This document shows, in pieces, positions 42,125 through 50,527 of a stretch of 64,000 nt of DNA. Made by a program: the position numbers and the translations under genes. Within the stretch, counting starts at the first letter, position 1. Each line of letters begins with the position of its first letter. The stretch comes from JAITWN01 sp964581365 (lineage in GTDB: Bacteria; Pseudomonadota; Gammaproteobacteria; SZUA-140). Location of the stretch: the NCBI GenBank assembly GCA_964581365.1, contig CAZOOF010000005.1:1-64000 (forward strand), in the 5' to 3' direction. The notes under the pieces were generated by a model. It was not told the DNA's origin, did not search any database, and saw only the letters and a list, made by a program, of their open reading frames with translations.

Positions 42125-43492
42125 TCAGTTCTTTGCGGATTTCGCGCTGCGGAAAGTTTCCGGATTGAGATGGTAGCGATGCAGCAGCTTGTACAGTTCG
42201 GTTCGGTTGCGCTGCGCCAGCCGCGCTGCCTGCGTGATGTTGCCTTCGGTCATCTTGAGCAGGCGCATCAGGTACTCGCGCTCGAAGTTGCGGCGGGCGG
42301 CCGACAGCGAGGGCAGCGCGCCCGTCTTCAGCCGCAGCGCGCGTTGCACCAGGCTGAGCGGGATCACCGCAGTAGTGCACAGCGTGGCGGAGTACTCGAC
42401 CACGTTCAGCAGCTGGCGCACGTTGCCGGGCCAAGGCGCGGTGACCAGCCGCTCCATCGCTTCGGGCGCGAAGGACTGCGCCTGGGTATCGCCATTGGCA
42501 GCGATTTCACGCAGGAAATGGTTGGCCAGCAGCTGCACGTCCTCTGGCCGTTCGCGCAGCGGTGGAATATCCAGCCGCACGACGTTGAGGCGATAGTAGA
42601 GATCCTCGCGAAACTGGCGTCCCTTCACCAGCTCGTCGAGATCGTGATGGCTGGCGGAGATGATGCGCACATCTACCGGGATATTGGCGGTGGCGCCGAC
42701 CGGACGCACTTCCTTCTCTTCGAGCACGCGCAGCAGTTTCGCCTGCAGCTGCAGGGGCATGTCGCCGATCTCATCGAGGAAGAGAGTGCCGCCCTCGGCG
42801 GCCTGGAACAGACCCTTGTGGTCGCGCGTGGCGCTGGTGAATGCGCCCTTGTTGTGCCCGAACAGCTCTGATTCGAGCAGCGATTCGGGGATCGCGCTGC
42901 AGTTCAGACCGAGGAAGGGACGATCGCGCCGGGGGCCGGCCTTGTGTATGGCCCGTGCCAGCAGTTCCTTGCCGGTGCCGCTTTCACCATGGATCAACAC
43001 CGCCGCGCTGCTGTCTGCGACCCGGCGCGCCTGTTTGAGCAGTTCGTCCATGACGGCGCTGCGGCTGATGATCTCGCTGCTCCAATCCCCGCGCTCGCCG
43101 CCGTTCTCGTTGTTGACGACCCCGCTGATGCGCAGCGCGCGATTGATGTGATCGAGCAGGTCCTTGCTGTCGAAGGGCTTGGTGAGGAAGGTGAAGACGC
43201 CCCTCTTGGTTGCTTCTACCGCCTCGGGAATCGTGCCATGGGCGGTGAGAATGATCACCGGCAGGGTGGAGAAGCGCTCGTGCACGATGTCGAAGAACGC
43301 CATGCCATCCATGCCATCCATGCGCAGATCGGTGACAACGACCTGCGGCTGCCGCTCCTCGAGCAGAGCCAGCGCGCTTTCCGCGCTGTCGGCGGTCATC
43401 ACCTCCCAGCCGGCGGTGTTCAGCCGGATGGAGAGCAGTCTGAGCAGATCGGGATCATCGTCTACCAGAAGAATCCTTGGTCGCATGGTCAT
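42125..43492 (-). CDS. glrR: Sigma-54-dependent response regulator GlrR (QseF)
   Basis: A 455-residue NtrC-type activator: receiver domain with phospho-Asp55 (VVVTDLRMDGMDG), AAA+ domain with Walker A GESGTGKELLARA and GESELFGHNKG-like region, and a C-terminal Fis-type helix-turn-helix (EGNITQAARLAQRNRTELYKLLHRY). The sequence FQAAEGGTLFLDEIGDMPLQLQAKLLRVLEEKEVRPVG follows GlrR closely. The loop that contacts sigma-54, usually GAFTGA, reads GAFTSA (42830-42847). It ends the glrK-qseG-glrR operon. Confidence 0.92.
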   Translation of the reverse strand: MTMRPRILLVDDDPDLLRLLSIRLNTAGWEVMTADSAESALALLEERQPQVVVTDLRMDGMDGMAFFDIVHERFSTLPVIILTAHGTIPEAVEATKRGVFTFLTKPFDSKDLLDHINRALRISGVVNNENGGERGDWSSEIISRSAVMDELLKQARRVADSSAAVLIHGESGTGKELLARAIHKAGPRRDRPFLGLNCSAIPESLLESELFGHNKGAFTSATRDHKGLFQAAEGGTLFLDEIGDMPLQLQAKLLRVLEEKEVRPVGATANIPVDVRIISASHHDLDELVKGRQFREDLYYRLNVVRLDIPPLRERPEDVQLLANHFLREIAANGDTQAQSFAPEAMERLVTAPWPGNVRQLLNVVEYSATLCTTAVIPLSLVQRALRLKTGALPSLSAARRNFEREYLMRLLKMTEGNITQAARLAQRNRTELYKLLHRYHLNPETFRSAKSAKN

Positions 43493-43509
43493 GCTGCAGT
43501 ACCTTCCTT

Positions 43510-44118
43510 CTAGGGTGCCTGTATCGGTTCGGGGCCGCCGCGTTCCCGCAGCTGCTCCTCGATGGCCTTGAGTTCGTCGAGCTGACGCTGCAGCGTCTCA
43601 TTCTGCGTGGCCAGCCGGCCGATCGTGCGCGCGTTCTCGTCGAGGATCCGCAGGATCACCCGGGCAAACGGCGCCAGGGGATGCGTGCCGGTGTCCTCGA
43701 GCTGCCGGCGGATCTCGTCGTGGACGCGGGCCGCTGCCGCCCGGTCGCCGACCCGTAAAGTGGTCAGCAGCCCAAGCCGGACCAGATCGTCGAAGTCCCC
43801 GCTTTGCTCGTAATCGGTTCTCGCCTGCTGATACAGCCTGTTGCGCGCATCTTCCGCCGCTTCGAGCCAAGCGTCCGCAAACTGTATCACGAGCGATTCC
43901 GGCGCGGGATCCGGCACATCGCTACCCTCGTCGATCGATGGCGCCGGAGGGGCAGGATCCGCGATATCGTCGGCTTCGGGCAATTCTTCGCTTGTCTGCG
44001 GAGGAGGACTCTCGACGACTGGCGGAAGTTCCGCCGGCTCGCGCGAGTCGGGAATCAGTGCGCATGCCGTCAGCACCAGCAGTGCGCCCAGTGTAGCGAA
44101 CCTAAGGGGAATTCTCAT
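43510..44118 (-). CDS. qseG: QseG-like outer membrane lipoprotein
   Basis: A 202-residue lipoprotein with lipobox LLVLTAC (Cys19), a Pro/Glu/Asp-rich linker, and a C-terminal helical/coiled-coil domain (HPLAPFARVILRILDENARTIGRLATQNETLQRQLDEL). Its position between the kinase and regulator genes matches QseG (YfhG), which links the sensor kinase to the envelope in enterobacteria. ATG 44118 overlaps the kinase stop by 17 bases, so translation is coupled. Sequence similarity to QseG is low, so the symbol rests on context and architecture. Confidence 0.75.
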   Translation of the reverse strand: MRIPLRFATLGALLVLTACALIPDSREPAELPPVVESPPPQTSEELPEADDIADPAPPAPSIDEGSDVPDPAPESLVIQFADAWLEAAEDARNRLYQQARTDYEQSGDFDDLVRLGLLTTLRVGDRAAAARVHDEIRRQLEDTGTHPLAPFARVILRILDENARTIGRLATQNETLQRQLDELKAIEEQLRERGGPEPIQAP

Positions 44119-45565
44119 GCGACCGATCGGCCGCCTGTGGGGGTTGCGTATCGCAAGGCAGCGACACTCTGAAATGTGCACCGTGGCGGGTCGGGATGAC
44201 CTCGATGGTGCCGTTGTGGAGGTGGACGAATTCCCGAGTGATCGAAAGTCCCAGTCCGGTGCCCTTGACGGGGCCGCTTGCGCGTGCGCGTCCCTGGTAG
44301 AAGGCATTGAAGATCCTGATCCTTTCATCCTCGTCGACGCCGGGACCTTCGTCCTGGACATCGATGACGGCGCGACCCTGGCGGCCGGTCAGCGATACCG
44401 TGACGCGGCCGTTGACGGGAGAGTACTTTACGGCATTGGAGATGAGATTGTCCACCACGCTGCGCAGCTTGTCGCGATCTCCAGCCACCGCGACCGGTTC
44501 CAGTTGTGTCTCTATGACGACTGATTTGGCGCGCGCCGGAAGCCGGTAGCCACTGATCACGTCGCCGATGAGCTGGTCCAGCATCAGCGGCTGCTGACGG
44601 ACACGCAGCACATCGCGTTCCAGAATGCTGAAGCTCAGCAGGTCCTCGATCAGTTTCTGCAGGCGCAGGCTGTTCTGGCGCAGCATCGCGGCGATCTCGG
44701 CCTGTTCTGCATTGAGGGGGCCCACCAGCTGCTCACTGAGCAGATCGCTGCCTTCGCGAATCGTCGTCAGCGGGGTCTTCAGCTCGTGGGACATATGGCG
44801 CAGAAACATCAACTTCTGGTTTTCCAGAGTGAGAATGCGTCGACGCATCCATTCGAGACGCGCGCCGAGCTCACGCAGATCGTTGGGTCCGCTGATACTG
44901 ATCTCGCGCTCGAACTGTCCGTCGCCGAGGCGGCGGATCGCCTGATGGAGGCGCCGCATGGGTTTGATGATCAGAGCCGTAAACAGCATGAACAGCACGA
45001 TGGCGAGGGGTATCAGGCTCATGGTCTGCCAGAAGAGCAGGTTCTGTGCGCGTCGCGCGAGCTGCTGAAGTTCATTGACGCTTTCACCGATGAGGTTGCT
45101 GCTTTCGGCGAGGATCGCCCGTGCCGCGGAGTTCAGCGTAGGGAAGGATTCGATCGCTGCCGCAATCGCCTGTGCATCCGATGACGGGTCATCCAGCAGG
45201 CGGAAGACGGTCTGCTCATGCTCGGCGATCGCGGAGATTGCATCCTGTTGCGACGATGACAGGTCTTTCAGTCCGCTGGCGAGCTGCTGGAACTGATGAT
45301 GCCGGTCGCGATAGACCTCGAGCAGCGCGCGATCGTTCAGCACCTGAAACTGGCGCGCGCTGCGTTCCATGGAAATAAGGTGCTCGACCAGCATCCGGCT
45401 CGACTGGGTGGCGGCGACTGCCTCGAATACGCTGCGCTGAGCATGCTTGCTGAGACGGTCGACATAGATTGCCGCGGTGAGCAACGCGATGATCAGCGGC
45501 ACCATCACCAGGATGAAGCTGATCAGAATGAGCTGGAGAATGGATCGGGTTCTAAGGAAGCTCAC
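44102..45565 (-). CDS. glrK: Sensor histidine kinase GlrK (QseE)
   Basis: A 487-residue membrane kinase. Two membrane helices (LILISFILVMVPLIIALL and the segment ending LIPLAIVLFMLFTALIIKP) flank a periplasmic sensor of helical type. HAMP then HisKA (FLRHMSHELKTPLTTIREGS) and HATPase domain (NLISNAVKYSP, DEGPGVDEDE, GTGLGLSI) follow. The start is uncertain. GTG 45565 aligns best with E. coli GlrK, whose sequence begins with a similar RS..QL segment at residue 9; in-frame ATGs at 45610 and 45637 would add 15 or 24 residues. Confidence 0.88.
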   Translation of the reverse strand: MSFLRTRSILQLILISFILVMVPLIIALLTAAIYVDRLSKHAQRSVFEAVAATQSSRMLVEHLISMERSARQFQVLNDRALLEVYRDRHHQFQQLASGLKDLSSSQQDAISAIAEHEQTVFRLLDDPSSDAQAIAAAIESFPTLNSAARAILAESSNLIGESVNELQQLARRAQNLLFWQTMSLIPLAIVLFMLFTALIIKPMRRLHQAIRRLGDGQFEREISISGPNDLRELGARLEWMRRRILTLENQKLMFLRHMSHELKTPLTTIREGSDLLSEQLVGPLNAEQAEIAAMLRQNSLRLQKLIEDLLSFSILERDVLRVRQQPLMLDQLIGDVISGYRLPARAKSVVIETQLEPVAVAGDRDKLRSVVDNLISNAVKYSPVNGRVTVSLTGRQGRAVIDVQDEGPGVDEDERIRIFNAFYQGRARASGPVKGTGLGLSITREFVHLHNGTIEVIPTRHGAHFRVSLPCDTQPPQAADRSHENSP

Positions 45566-45697
45566 GCGCAGCCACGCCGTTTCGCCCGGCCGGTCTGCGA
45601 TGTCCGGCATCCAGATGGCATATGCGCAGAATAGCATATGCCATGTCGGACCGGCAGGCGCGGCGCCTGCGCGCCGCGCCGTCCATGATCAGCTAGA

Positions 45698-45940
45698 TCA
45701 GGGCTGCGAGCTGCCCTGGGGCGGGGTATCCATGTCGGACCCGGTTGTGCTGTCGCCGAACGGCGATCCGGTATCCGGTGCGCTTTCCTCGGGCATGGTC
45801 TGCGGCGCTGTCGTGGTATCCCGATCCATGATCGAACCCGGTTGCGTGTCCGTCTGCGGAGTCTGTCCATCACCACCGCCGCAGGCGCTCAGCATCAGCG
45901 CCAGGGCAGCTGCACCCAAGGTGGCTATTGTCCGGTTCAT
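45698..45940 (-). CDS. Small putative lipoprotein
   Basis: An 80-residue protein: signal peptide with lipobox LMLSAC, a GGG stretch, then a low-complexity Asp/Thr/Ser/Pro/Gly-rich region with no fold prediction. GATCATCGATG is the context of the start; AGGAGA lies just upstream. Not recognised. It resembles the flanking EF-hand proteins in being small, exported and acidic, but has no EF-hand. Confidence 0.6.
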   Translation of the reverse strand: MNRTIATLGAAALALMLSACGGGDGQTPQTDTQPGSIMDRDTTTAPQTMPEESAPDTGSPFGDSTTGSDMDTPPQGSSQP

Positions 45941-45993
45941 CGATGATCTCCTGTCTGCATATTCGTCATGATCGTAGTCGCCTGCGCCATAAA

Positions 45994-46019
45994 GCCGGCC
46001 GGGAGAACACCCGGCCGGC
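45994..46019 (-). terminator. Putative terminator of the downstream EF-hand gene
   Basis: A 10-bp perfect stem (GCCGGCCGGG / CCCGGCCGGC, loop AGAACA). On the minus strand it lies 24 bases after the stop of the EF-hand gene and is followed by TTTAT. Confidence 0.55.
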
Positions 46020-46043
46020 CGACTCCCACATCACGGTCTGTCG

Positions 46044-46379
46044 TTACATGCCACCGTCGGTCGTACCACCCGTGCCATCCATCCCGGGGTCGCTGCCCAG
46101 GCCCGGATCGCTGGGCATGGAGCTGCCCGAGCCGCTGGCGCTGTCATACTCGTCCTGACTCAGTGAACCGGAACCGTCGCTGTCAGCGCTTTCCCAGTCC
46201 AAGCTGATGCCGGCGGCAGCGGCTTCCTCGCGGCTGATCTGACCATCAGCATCCGAATCAACCTGATCGAACGAGGGGCTGGAGGCGCCGGGGACCGGCG
46301 GCACATCGCTCTGAGCGATGACCTGGGCGGTAGCGAAGGTAAGTGCCGCCGCGGCGGCCAGAGCAATTGCAGGTTTCAT
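46044..46379 (-). CDS. Exported EF-hand protein (111 residues)
   Basis: Signal peptide AIALAAAAALTFATAQVIAQ, then two EF-hand calcium loops: DQVDSDADGQISREEAAAAG and ESADSDGSGSLSQDEYDSAS. The tail is Gly/Ser/Pro/Asp-rich with repeated PGLGSDPGMDG. Such small proteins may buffer calcium or act as periplasmic signals. ATG 46379 is preferred (AGAGGAGA upstream). Paralogous to the next gene. Confidence 0.8.
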   Translation of the reverse strand: MKPAIALAAAAALTFATAQVIAQSDVPPVPGASSPSFDQVDSDADGQISREEAAAAGISLDWESADSDGSGSLSQDEYDSASGSGSSMPSDPGLGSDPGMDGTGGTTDGGM

Positions 46380-46470
46380 GGGATTCTCCTCTTCCGTGAG
46401 TGAAAAACAGCGGTATGCGGCTCGCGACCGGTTCGATGCCCGCAAGGGCGTCGCCGGGTCGCTGTCCGAG

Positions 46471-46737
46471 CTACATGCTGGAGCTTGAATCCTGAGTCGC
46501 GCTTTCGTATTCCTCCCGGGTCAGCGAGCCGTCGCCATCCGGATCGGCTTCCTCCCAGTTGATGCTGATGCCAGCCGAATCCAGTTCTTCGCGCGTGACC
46601 TGGCCGTCACCATCGCTGTCCACTTCATCGAAGCTCTTGTGATCGCCGGCGGCCAACTGCAGCTCGTCGGCATGCAACACACCGGCCGCACCGAAACTGA
46701 GAGCGAGGGCGGCGGCTGCAGAAATGATGGTTTTCAT
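46471..46737 (-). CDS. Exported EF-hand protein (88 residues)
   Basis: Signal peptide ISAAAALALSFGAAGVLHA, then two EF-hand loops: DEVDSDGDGQVTREELDSAG and EEADPDGDGSLTREEYESAT. The spacing between the loops matches the previous gene, and both share the phrase AGISxxWExAD, so the two are paralogues. It lacks the Gly/Pro tail. AAGAGGAGACG precedes the ATG. Confidence 0.82.
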   Translation of the reverse strand: MKTIISAAAALALSFGAAGVLHADELQLAAGDHKSFDEVDSDGDGQVTREELDSAGISINWEEADPDGDGSLTREEYESATQDSSSSM

Positions 46738-47058
46738 GTGCGTCTCCTCTTGCGTAAATGGATGGTTCGAGCGGGCCGGCTGGCCCGCCTGATATGTAAC
46801 AACTATCGTGCCACGCGCACGAATTCCTTATGGAATAGACTCTTGCGCTCGCCGGACGAAGCCGGCTCCGGTGGTTTCTGTCGGTCCGGAGCGACGCGGA
46901 AAACACAGGGTTTCGCCAAGCGCCTGAAGCGATGAGCGATTCGAGCTGTCGTCGCGGAGAGACGGGGGGAGATGAGGGGAACAACGAAGAGCAGAGAGGG
47001 TGAAAGCGGAGTTCGTGCTGTTTCCGCTTTCACATGGAGCCTGGTCCCGATGTCTTGC
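46738..47058. other. Intergenic region without a recognised gene; carries an 11-bp hairpin
   Basis: About 320 bases. An 11-bp perfect stem (GTGAAAGCGGA / TCCGCTTTCAC, 47000-47033) lies 25 bases after the RRM gene stop on the minus strand and probably marks its transcript end, although no U tract follows. A second smaller GC hairpin sits at about 46773-46790. Possible promoters for the EF-hand gene were not identified with confidence. No credible reading frame. Confidence 0.55.
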
Positions 47059-47328
47059 CTATCTTCGCCTGCCGCCCCGTCGCTGTTTGCCGGCATCGTC
47101 GAAGCGCACGCGCAGTGATTTGCCGCCGTATTCCTTGCCATCCAGTGCGGCGACTGCGGCACGGGCTTCATGCCCTTCCATCTCGACGAAACCGAAGCCG
47201 CGGCATTTGCGGGTAAAGACGTCGAAGGCGAGATGCACCGAGCGCACCTTGCCGAATCCGGAGAAGAGGTTTCCCAGATCTTCCTCTGAAGTGTCCTGGG
47301 GCAGATTGCTGATGAACATTTTTTTCAC
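47059..47328 (-). CDS. RRM-domain RNA-binding protein
   Basis: An 89-residue single RNA recognition motif: RNP2 MFISNLP and RNP1 CRGFGFVEM, with a Gly/Arg tail (KQRRGGRRR). Such small RRM proteins occur in cyanobacteria and many proteobacteria and are often cold-induced. It lies 110 bases downstream of cspA on the same strand and may be co-induced. GGGAGGCG precedes the ATG. Confidence 0.92.
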   Translation of the reverse strand: MKKMFISNLPQDTSEEDLGNLFSGFGKVRSVHLAFDVFTRKCRGFGFVEMEGHEARAAVAALDGKEYGGKSLRVRFDDAGKQRRGGRRR

Positions 47329-47438
47329 GGCGCGCCTCCCGGTCGCTGTCGTTGTGAGTGTATGCGCGTACCCGGAAGCGCGCTTGAAATGCGGAGAACC
47401 CGCGGCAGCCTCTGGCCGCCGCGGGCAAGAGGGCGGAA

Positions 47439-47645
47439 TCAGAGCTGAACGGAGACTTGCGTTGCCTGCGGACCCTTGTTTCCGGTTTCGACCTCGAACG
47501 CTACGTTCTGGCCTTCCTGTAACGTTCGGAATCCGCGTCCCTGAATCGCGGAGTAGTGGACGAACACATCCGCGCCGCCATCAGTCGGCGAAATAAAACC
47601 GTAGCCCTTGGCTTCATTGAACCACTTTACCGTGCCTGTCTTCAT
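47439..47645 (-). CDS. CspA-family cold shock protein
   Basis: A 68-residue OB-fold RNA chaperone: GTVKWFNEAKGYGFISP carries RNP1, DVFVHYSAI carries RNP2. It melts secondary structure in RNA. AGAGGTG precedes the ATG. The gene has a strong promoter 160 bases upstream and so a long leader. Confidence 0.94.
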   Translation of the reverse strand: MKTGTVKWFNEAKGYGFISPTDGGADVFVHYSAIQGRGFRTLQEGQNVAFEVETGNKGPQATQVSVQL

Positions 47646-47833
47646 TGAATCACCTCTGTCGTCGAACGATCAAACCGTTCAATCGCAAGTCTCGTCACGT
47701 TCCGTGGATTCGTTGCGTGATGTGAACAGAAGAGCGGAATGTTGCAATTGAACGTTCCTCCGGTAAATAAGGCTCCGCGAAATTGAACGGGCCGTACCTC
47801 GGCGACTATAGGCGCATCATTTGGTCATTGCAA
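47646..47833 (-). promoter_or_regulatory. Promoter and about 150-base leader of the cspA-family gene
   Basis: On the minus strand TTGCAA (47828-47833) and TATAGT (47805-47810) are spaced by 17 bases. Transcription would begin near 47798 and leave about 150 bases before the ATG at 47645. Long leaders of this size in cspA-type genes fold differently at low temperature. The leader contains AT-rich and inverted segments, but no classical cold box was identified with certainty. Confidence 0.65.
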
Positions 47834-47898
47834 TACAGGAAAACCCTAAGGATGCGTAAGAGCGAGGAGGAGGAACGAGCCGGAAAAGAAGCAGGATT

Positions 47899-49470
47899 TC
47901 ACTGATCGGCACTTCGTTCTTCGACTTCGACTTCGACTTCGGTTGCAAACGCGTGCGGATAGATTACCAGGTGGCGACCGGGTTCGCTGCCGACGCTCTC
48001 GGCGATCAGATGATGACGGCTCGCGACACGATGCTGAAGTCTGCGCAGTGACGCCGAGCGCGGCGCCAGCGTCACCGCGACACCTTCGGATAAAGCGCGC
48101 TGAATGCCTTCCTCGGTTTCTCTGACGGCCATTTCCGCCTCGCGCTCATCGAAGCCAGGCATCAGATTGAAGATATCGCGCAGCAGATGACGAAGCTGCG
48201 CAGTGGAATTCTTCTTGACCGCGTGTACGGTCGCTCCGCTCGCCTGGGCGATGCGCTGCAGTCGGCTGTCGCCGGTACGCGAGCGCAGCGCAATGATGAG
48301 CTGAGCCCGCTCGGGTCGATTGACGATGCGGGCATCGATCTGGAGATCGCGGATGACCCGCTCGAGGATATCCCGGCTCAAGGCATACGGATAAATCCGT
48401 ACTGTGCCGCGAAGATCGCTGGCGGACAATGGCCGGCCCCGATCGATCGGAGCTCGCGTCGCGCGTTGCGCGGTCGTGTATGTCTCTATCGGCTGCTCTC
48501 CAGCGGCGGTGCGCCGCACTGCTTGCGGGACGGCGCCGCGCAGCAGATCGTCGACCGCCTGCGCGGTGTCGGTGTGCACGATCAGCTCTTCGTGTCCGAC
48601 GATCTCCACCACCGCGGTGAAGGTCGGTGGCGCCTTGCGTTCGGAGATAGTTTTCTGAGTGCCGCGGATTCGGGCTTCCTCGTCGCCCAGCGTCACCGTC
48701 TGCACGCCTCCCACCAGATCCGACAGCACCGGGTTGCGCACCAGATTGTCCAGGGTGTTGCCATGGGCGGTACCGATCAGCTGTACCCCGCGTTCCGCGA
48801 TGGTGCGCGCGGCGAGTGCTTCGGCAGCAGTGCCGATCTCATCGATGACGATGACCTCCGGCATGTGGTTCTCCACCGCCTCGATCATGACTGCATGCTG
48901 CGCTTCCGGCGAGGGCACCTGCATGCGCCTCGCGTTGCCGATGGCGATGTGGGGGATGTCACCGTCTCCGGCGATTTCGTTGGAGGTGTCGATGACGATC
49001 ACGCGCTTCTGGAAGTCGTCGGCGAGCACGCGCGCGATCTCGCGCAGCTTGGTTGTCTTGCCTACGCCAGGCCGTCCGAGCAGCAGCAGGCTCTGACCGC
49101 CTTCGATGAGATCGCGAATGAGGTCGATGGTGCCGAAAAGAGCGCGGCCGACGCGCAGAGTGAGACCGACGATGTCGCCGCGCCGGTTGCGGATGGCGGA
49201 AATCCGGTGGAGTGTGCCTTCGATGCCGGCGCGGTTGTCACTGCCGAAGGCGCCGACGCGGGCGATGACGGCGGCAAGGTCTTCGCGGGTGATGGCCGTC
49301 GAAGCGAGGTTCACGGCCTGGCCTGGCAGCCGCGCCTGTGGCACGCGGCCGAGGTCGAGTACGATTTCGAGAAGCTGGTCGCCGGCGTAAGGTCGGACGC
49401 TCTGCTGCAGCGCCTCCGGCAGGGTATCGATCAGGAGCTGGAGATCATCGGTATGCGATTTCAGGGTCAT
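47899..49470 (-). CDS. AAA+ ATPase with C-terminal R3H domain (Ycf45-like)
   Basis: A 523-residue protein with a substrate-like N-terminal region, an AAA+ domain with Walker A GRPGVGKTT (132-140) and Walker B VIVIDEIGT, an arginine-containing segment RGTQKTISERKAPP, and a C-terminal R3H region (RRLQHRVASRHHLIAESVG). This is the architecture of Ycf45/R3H-AAA proteins, better known from cyanobacteria and plastids; it suggests binding of single-stranded nucleic acid. ATG 49470 follows a GAGGAGG at longer spacing; TTG 49479 is possible. Linked to the small gene at 49526. Confidence 0.85.
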   Translation of the reverse strand: MTLKSHTDDLQLLIDTLPEALQQSVRPYAGDQLLEIVLDLGRVPQARLPGQAVNLASTAITREDLAAVIARVGAFGSDNRAGIEGTLHRISAIRNRRGDIVGLTLRVGRALFGTIDLIRDLIEGGQSLLLLGRPGVGKTTKLREIARVLADDFQKRVIVIDTSNEIAGDGDIPHIAIGNARRMQVPSPEAQHAVMIEAVENHMPEVIVIDEIGTAAEALAARTIAERGVQLIGTAHGNTLDNLVRNPVLSDLVGGVQTVTLGDEEARIRGTQKTISERKAPPTFTAVVEIVGHEELIVHTDTAQAVDDLLRGAVPQAVRRTAAGEQPIETYTTAQRATRAPIDRGRPLSASDLRGTVRIYPYALSRDILERVIRDLQIDARIVNRPERAQLIIALRSRTGDSRLQRIAQASGATVHAVKKNSTAQLRHLLRDIFNLMPGFDEREAEMAVRETEEGIQRALSEGVAVTLAPRSASLRRLQHRVASRHHLIAESVGSEPGRHLVIYPHAFATEVEVEVEERSADQ

Positions 49471-49525
49471 GGCGGGCAATCTTCGCCAAACCTCCTCTGT
49501 TGCTGGCGGCAGGCACTCCTGCGGT

Positions 49526-49945
49526 TCAGAGCTGGATCTTGCCGCCTCCCGGCAGACCGCCGAGGCCGCCCGCGTCCGGAATGACGATCTGCGATGCAGC
49601 CTCTCGCCGCATCTCACGCAGTTCCTCGATAGTTTCCTCTGCGGCCTGCCGGGCGCCGTCTCCGAAGGCGGCAACTGCTTCTTCCAGTGAGGACGCGGGA
49701 ATCTCGAAGCTGACGGGCAGGGCGCCGACGGGGGTCAGAATCTGGGTCTGGCCCAGGTAGATCACCGGACGGCGCGCGTCGTCGGCGCCGCTACGGTCGA
49801 CCGGAATCAGGCGTCTGATCGTGCCGACGCGGCGATCCGTATAGGTCTCCTCTCGATAGAGGTCGTCGGCTTCCATGCTGAAATCGCTGCTGCTGCGGGG
49901 GTCGTCGTGGTTCACCGGGCGTGCTCCGGGCAGTGGGAAGAACAT
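49526..49945 (-). CDS. Conserved-looking protein of unknown function upstream of the R3H ATPase
   Basis: A 139-residue protein, not recognised. It has two halves: an acidic N-terminal region with DDLYREETYTDRRVGTIRRLIPVDR, then RRPVIYLGQTQILTPVGALPVSFEIPA (beta) and a helical segment (ASSLEEAVAAFGDGARQAAEETIEELREMRREAASQIV) and a Gly-rich tail. It lies 55 bases before the ATPase start on the same strand and likely shares its operon. ATG 49945 lacks a strong ribosome site. Confidence 0.65.
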   Translation of the reverse strand: MFFPLPGARPVNHDDPRSSSDFSMEADDLYREETYTDRRVGTIRRLIPVDRSGADDARRPVIYLGQTQILTPVGALPVSFEIPASSLEEAVAAFGDGARQAAEETIEELREMRREAASQIVIPDAGGLGGLPGGGKIQL

Positions 49946-50059
49946 TACTCTCAAGGGTAGCAGGAAAGCGCGAGAGGGGGAAACCCGCGTCGTTGGCAGC
50001 GGGCAGCGACGGCGCTAATATGGCCGAACGGTAGCGCTTGCCTGCGCGGAGGGAAACCG

Positions 50060-50527
50060 GTGATCAAGAAAATAGTATCCGGCGGCCAGACGGGTGTGGA
50101 TCGCGCCGCTCTCGATGTCGCCCTAGAAAGAGGCATCGCCTGCGGCGGCTGGTGTCCTGCCGGACGTCATGCCGACGACGGCGTCATTCCCGAACGCTAT
50201 CCCCTGCAGGAGACAGTGGAGATGGATCACACCATCCGCACCGAACATAATGTGCGCGATTCCGATGGCACACTGATGCTGTACCGGGGAACGCTGCAGG
50301 GCGGCACTGCCTATGCCGTGCTGATGGCGCGTCATCTCGGTCGGCCCGTCCTGGCATGCAACCTGGACGAGGCTTTCGATAGCGACGCGGTAATCGCCTG
50401 GATTCGCAATAACCATATTCGCGTGCTGCATGTCGGCGGCCAGCGCGAATCGAGTTGTCCTGGAATCTACCAGGCGGCCAAGCGCAGCCTGGAATCGCTG
50501 CTTACACGTCTCGAGAAGGAGGTGTAA
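50060..50527 (+). CDS. YpsA-like / putative molybdenum-carrier Rossmann protein
   Basis: A 155-residue protein. The N-terminal KIVSGGQTGVDRAALDVAL and GGWCPAGRHADDGVIPERYP, then TLMLYRGTLQGGTAYAVLMARHLGRP, are typical of the family annotated as putative molybdenum carrier, in the SLOG/LOG superfamily that binds nucleotide-like ligands. A direct role in molybdenum is not proven. GTG 50060 follows GGAGGGAA. The stop overlaps the next start by one base (TAATG). Confidence 0.82.
   Translation: MIKKIVSGGQTGVDRAALDVALERGIACGGWCPAGRHADDGVIPERYPLQETVEMDHTIRTEHNVRDSDGTLMLYRGTLQGGTAYAVLMARHLGRPVLACNLDEAFDSDAVIAWIRNNHIRVLHVGGQRESSCPGIYQAAKRSLESLLTRLEKEV

Noticed and set aside
46803..47171. 122-codon minus-strand frame overlapping the RRM gene
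   Set aside because: Overlaps a certain gene and an intergenic hairpin; composition not coding-like.
48187..49584. 465-codon plus-strand frame across the R3H ATPase
   Set aside because: Antisense to Walker motifs and R3H; no recognisable domain of its own.
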